NCBI GenBank assembly: GCA_964620555.1
Contig: CAZUGZ010000001.1
Span: 44,285 to 108,284 of the forward strand
Direction: 5' to 3'
From: JAPOQD01 sp964620555
GTDB lineage: Bacteria > Pseudomonadota > Gammaproteobacteria > Pseudomonadales > Halieaceae
DNA length: 64,000 nt
Shown in pieces: positions 63,025 to 64,000 of the stretch (its first letter is position 1; the number at the start of each line of letters is the position of its first letter). Made by a program: the position numbers and the translations under genes. The notes under the pieces are model-generated. The model worked only from the letters and a program-made list of their open reading frames with translations. It was not told where the DNA came from and made no database searches.

Positions 63025-64000
63025 TTCAGCAGCGCAGCTATGCGCTTTGCGGCGTCTTCGCCCTTTGCCAGGCTCGACTCGGTGGATGAGCAGGAGAAAT
63101 GGTCACTGGCTAACTGAATGCGACTGCCGGGATCGCAGGCCTTCTCGAATTTCACCTGGGTCGCGGCAAGCCCTGTTCGATTCACGACTACACAAATCGG
63201 GCACCGGGTCACGCAGCTAAACTCAGTGCTGGTGAGAATACCGGGGTAGGCCTTGCTCAGTATCTCCTCGGCAAGTCTCACAACCGCATCATCTTCGAGA
63301 TCCCAATTCCGTTTACACCAATCCTGCAGGAAATAGGCGGTCAACAATCCCTTGCCCTCTGGTGCCCGCCCAGGGACCTTATTGTGGTCCAGGAAAATGA
63401 GCCCAAGTCCGCAGTGTTCCTCCGGGCTGGAGTAGATCATCGAGCTCGGTTCCGGGGGAGCTTTTGCCAGGCCGAAGTGCACGTGCATGCTGGAAGCGTA
63501 ATCAATCGTGTCGGCCAGTTGCTTACCTTCGGGATTGAGCTGTGGATATATCGACGGCACCAAAGGCAATGGCAAGGCAATGATTGCGGCATCGAATTTC
63601 CCGGTCCCTCCAGCCCAGCCAAGCTCGACCGAGTTGCCCGATTCTGATACCTGATCAACCGGGGTATTGAGTGAAACGTCGAGTTGTCGAGCCAGGCCTG
63701 CAGGCAGGAAACCCATGCCATTGACTGAGTTCAGGAAGCCGCCCCCAAAGACGCGGCGCAGCGCCCACATAAACGCAAGTTTCGACATTTTCCCGGAAGG
63801 TTCATACCAGAGAGCCATCGACATCGATTCGATGATGTGGTCAATCGCGGGTTGGCTCAATCCCCTGCGAACGACGTAGTCCCTCAGGTTTTCCTCATCG
63901 AGAGGAAGACTCCTGCTGCGATCATCGCTATCCAGGTGGCGCCAGGCACGTACAAAATCCAGGCCAATCCTGCCCAGTGCGAGCAGGTCCCGGCTCGACA
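63021..64000 (-). CDS. FAD-dependent oxidoreductase, amine oxidase/protoporphyrinogen oxidase-like (partial)
   Basis: The frame is open to the right edge; only the C-terminal 326 residues are present. NGMGFLPAGLARQLDVSL with NTPVDQVSESGNSVEL and FDAAIIALPLPLVPSIYP are the middle blocks of flavin amine oxidase / PPOX-like proteins. The end (SSLAKGEDAAKRIAALL) matches the FAD-binding C-terminus. The dinucleotide-binding N-terminus lies outside the window. It is a third flavoprotein of the broad CrtI/amine-oxidase class in the window, but not a close paralogue of the two others. Substrate unknown. Confidence 0.8.
   Translation of the reverse strand, partial: SSRDLLALGRIGLDFVRAWRHLDSDDRSRSLPLDEENLRDYVVRRGLSQPAIDHIIESMSMALWYEPSGKMSKLAFMWALRRVFGGGFLNSVNGMGFLPAGLARQLDVSLNTPVDQVSESGNSVELGWAGGTGKFDAAIIALPLPLVPSIYPQLNPEGKQLADTIDYASSMHVHFGLAKAPPEPSSMIYSSPEEHCGLGLIFLDHNKVPGRAPEGKGLLTAYFLQDWCKRNWDLEDDAVVRLAEEILSKAYPGILTSTEFSCVTRCPICVVVNRTGLAATQVKFEKACDPGSRIQLASDHFSCSSTESSLAKGEDAAKRIAALLN

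Overview
The window reads as chromosome of a GC-rich, aerobic, Gram-negative gammaproteobacterium. The order rplM-rpsI-petA-cytochrome b/c1-sspA-sspB, next to mtaD-ubiG-mupP-yciK, is typical of Pseudomonas-like and Cellvibrionales-like genomes. The lipid genes (wax ester synthase, patatin, acyl-CoA genes) suggest a marine member of that group, but the genus cannot be fixed from sequence alone. I see no transposase, integrase, CRISPR array or rRNA, and one tRNA (tRNA-Ser, CGA).

Layout. (1) 1-9711, accessory locus A: a TonB-dependent receptor running off the left edge, a sulfotransferase, an SDR, a phytoene-desaturase-like FAD oxidoreductase, an RND/MMPL transporter and a Rieske oxygenase alpha subunit. 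(2) 9796-17637, envelope block: Cu-Zn superoxide dismutase, tRNA-Ser, two paralogous putative glycosyltransferases bracketing an FkbM methyltransferase, an O-antigen-ligase-like membrane protein, and a tightly overlapping operon of exported protein, diacylglycerol kinase and Tam41/Mmp37-like phosphatidate cytidylyltransferase. (3) 17747-25887, core block: ribosomal proteins, cytochrome bc1 with cytochrome b and c1 fused in one frame, SspA/SspB, then YciK, MupP, UbiG and MtaD on the minus strand. (4) 26164-31952, neutral-lipid block: alpha/beta hydrolase, two SDRs, patatin-like phospholipase, and a wax ester synthase/DGAT gene broken by an in-frame TAA. (5) 32150-64000, locus B: a catabolic island of about 25 genes that continues past the right edge.

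Locus B looks like a complete but unassigned route for a hydrophobic, branched or polycyclic acid. It has an acyl-CoA synthetase, four CaiB/BaiF CoA-transferase-like proteins and an alpha-methylacyl-CoA racemase. It also has a MaoC-type dehydratase, a P450 with its ferredoxin, a Rieske oxygenase, an alcohol dehydrogenase, an aldehyde dehydrogenase and a PQQ quinohemoprotein dehydrogenase. C-C bond cleavage is offered by an Ltp2-like thiolase-fold protein with its DUF35 partner, by a thiamine-diphosphate enzyme and by an amidohydrolase. Flavin/nicotinamide oxidoreductases and an RND transporter complete it. The trio FAD oxidoreductase + RND transporter + Rieske oxygenase occurs in both locus A and locus B.

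The only regulator in locus B is one LysR protein. I find a matching 15-bp T-N11-A dyad ending in TCCTAT in all three divergent intergenic regions of the island (twice in one of them). Two of these boxes sit 18-19 bp upstream of near-identical -35 elements. That points to one LysR regulon covering the whole island.
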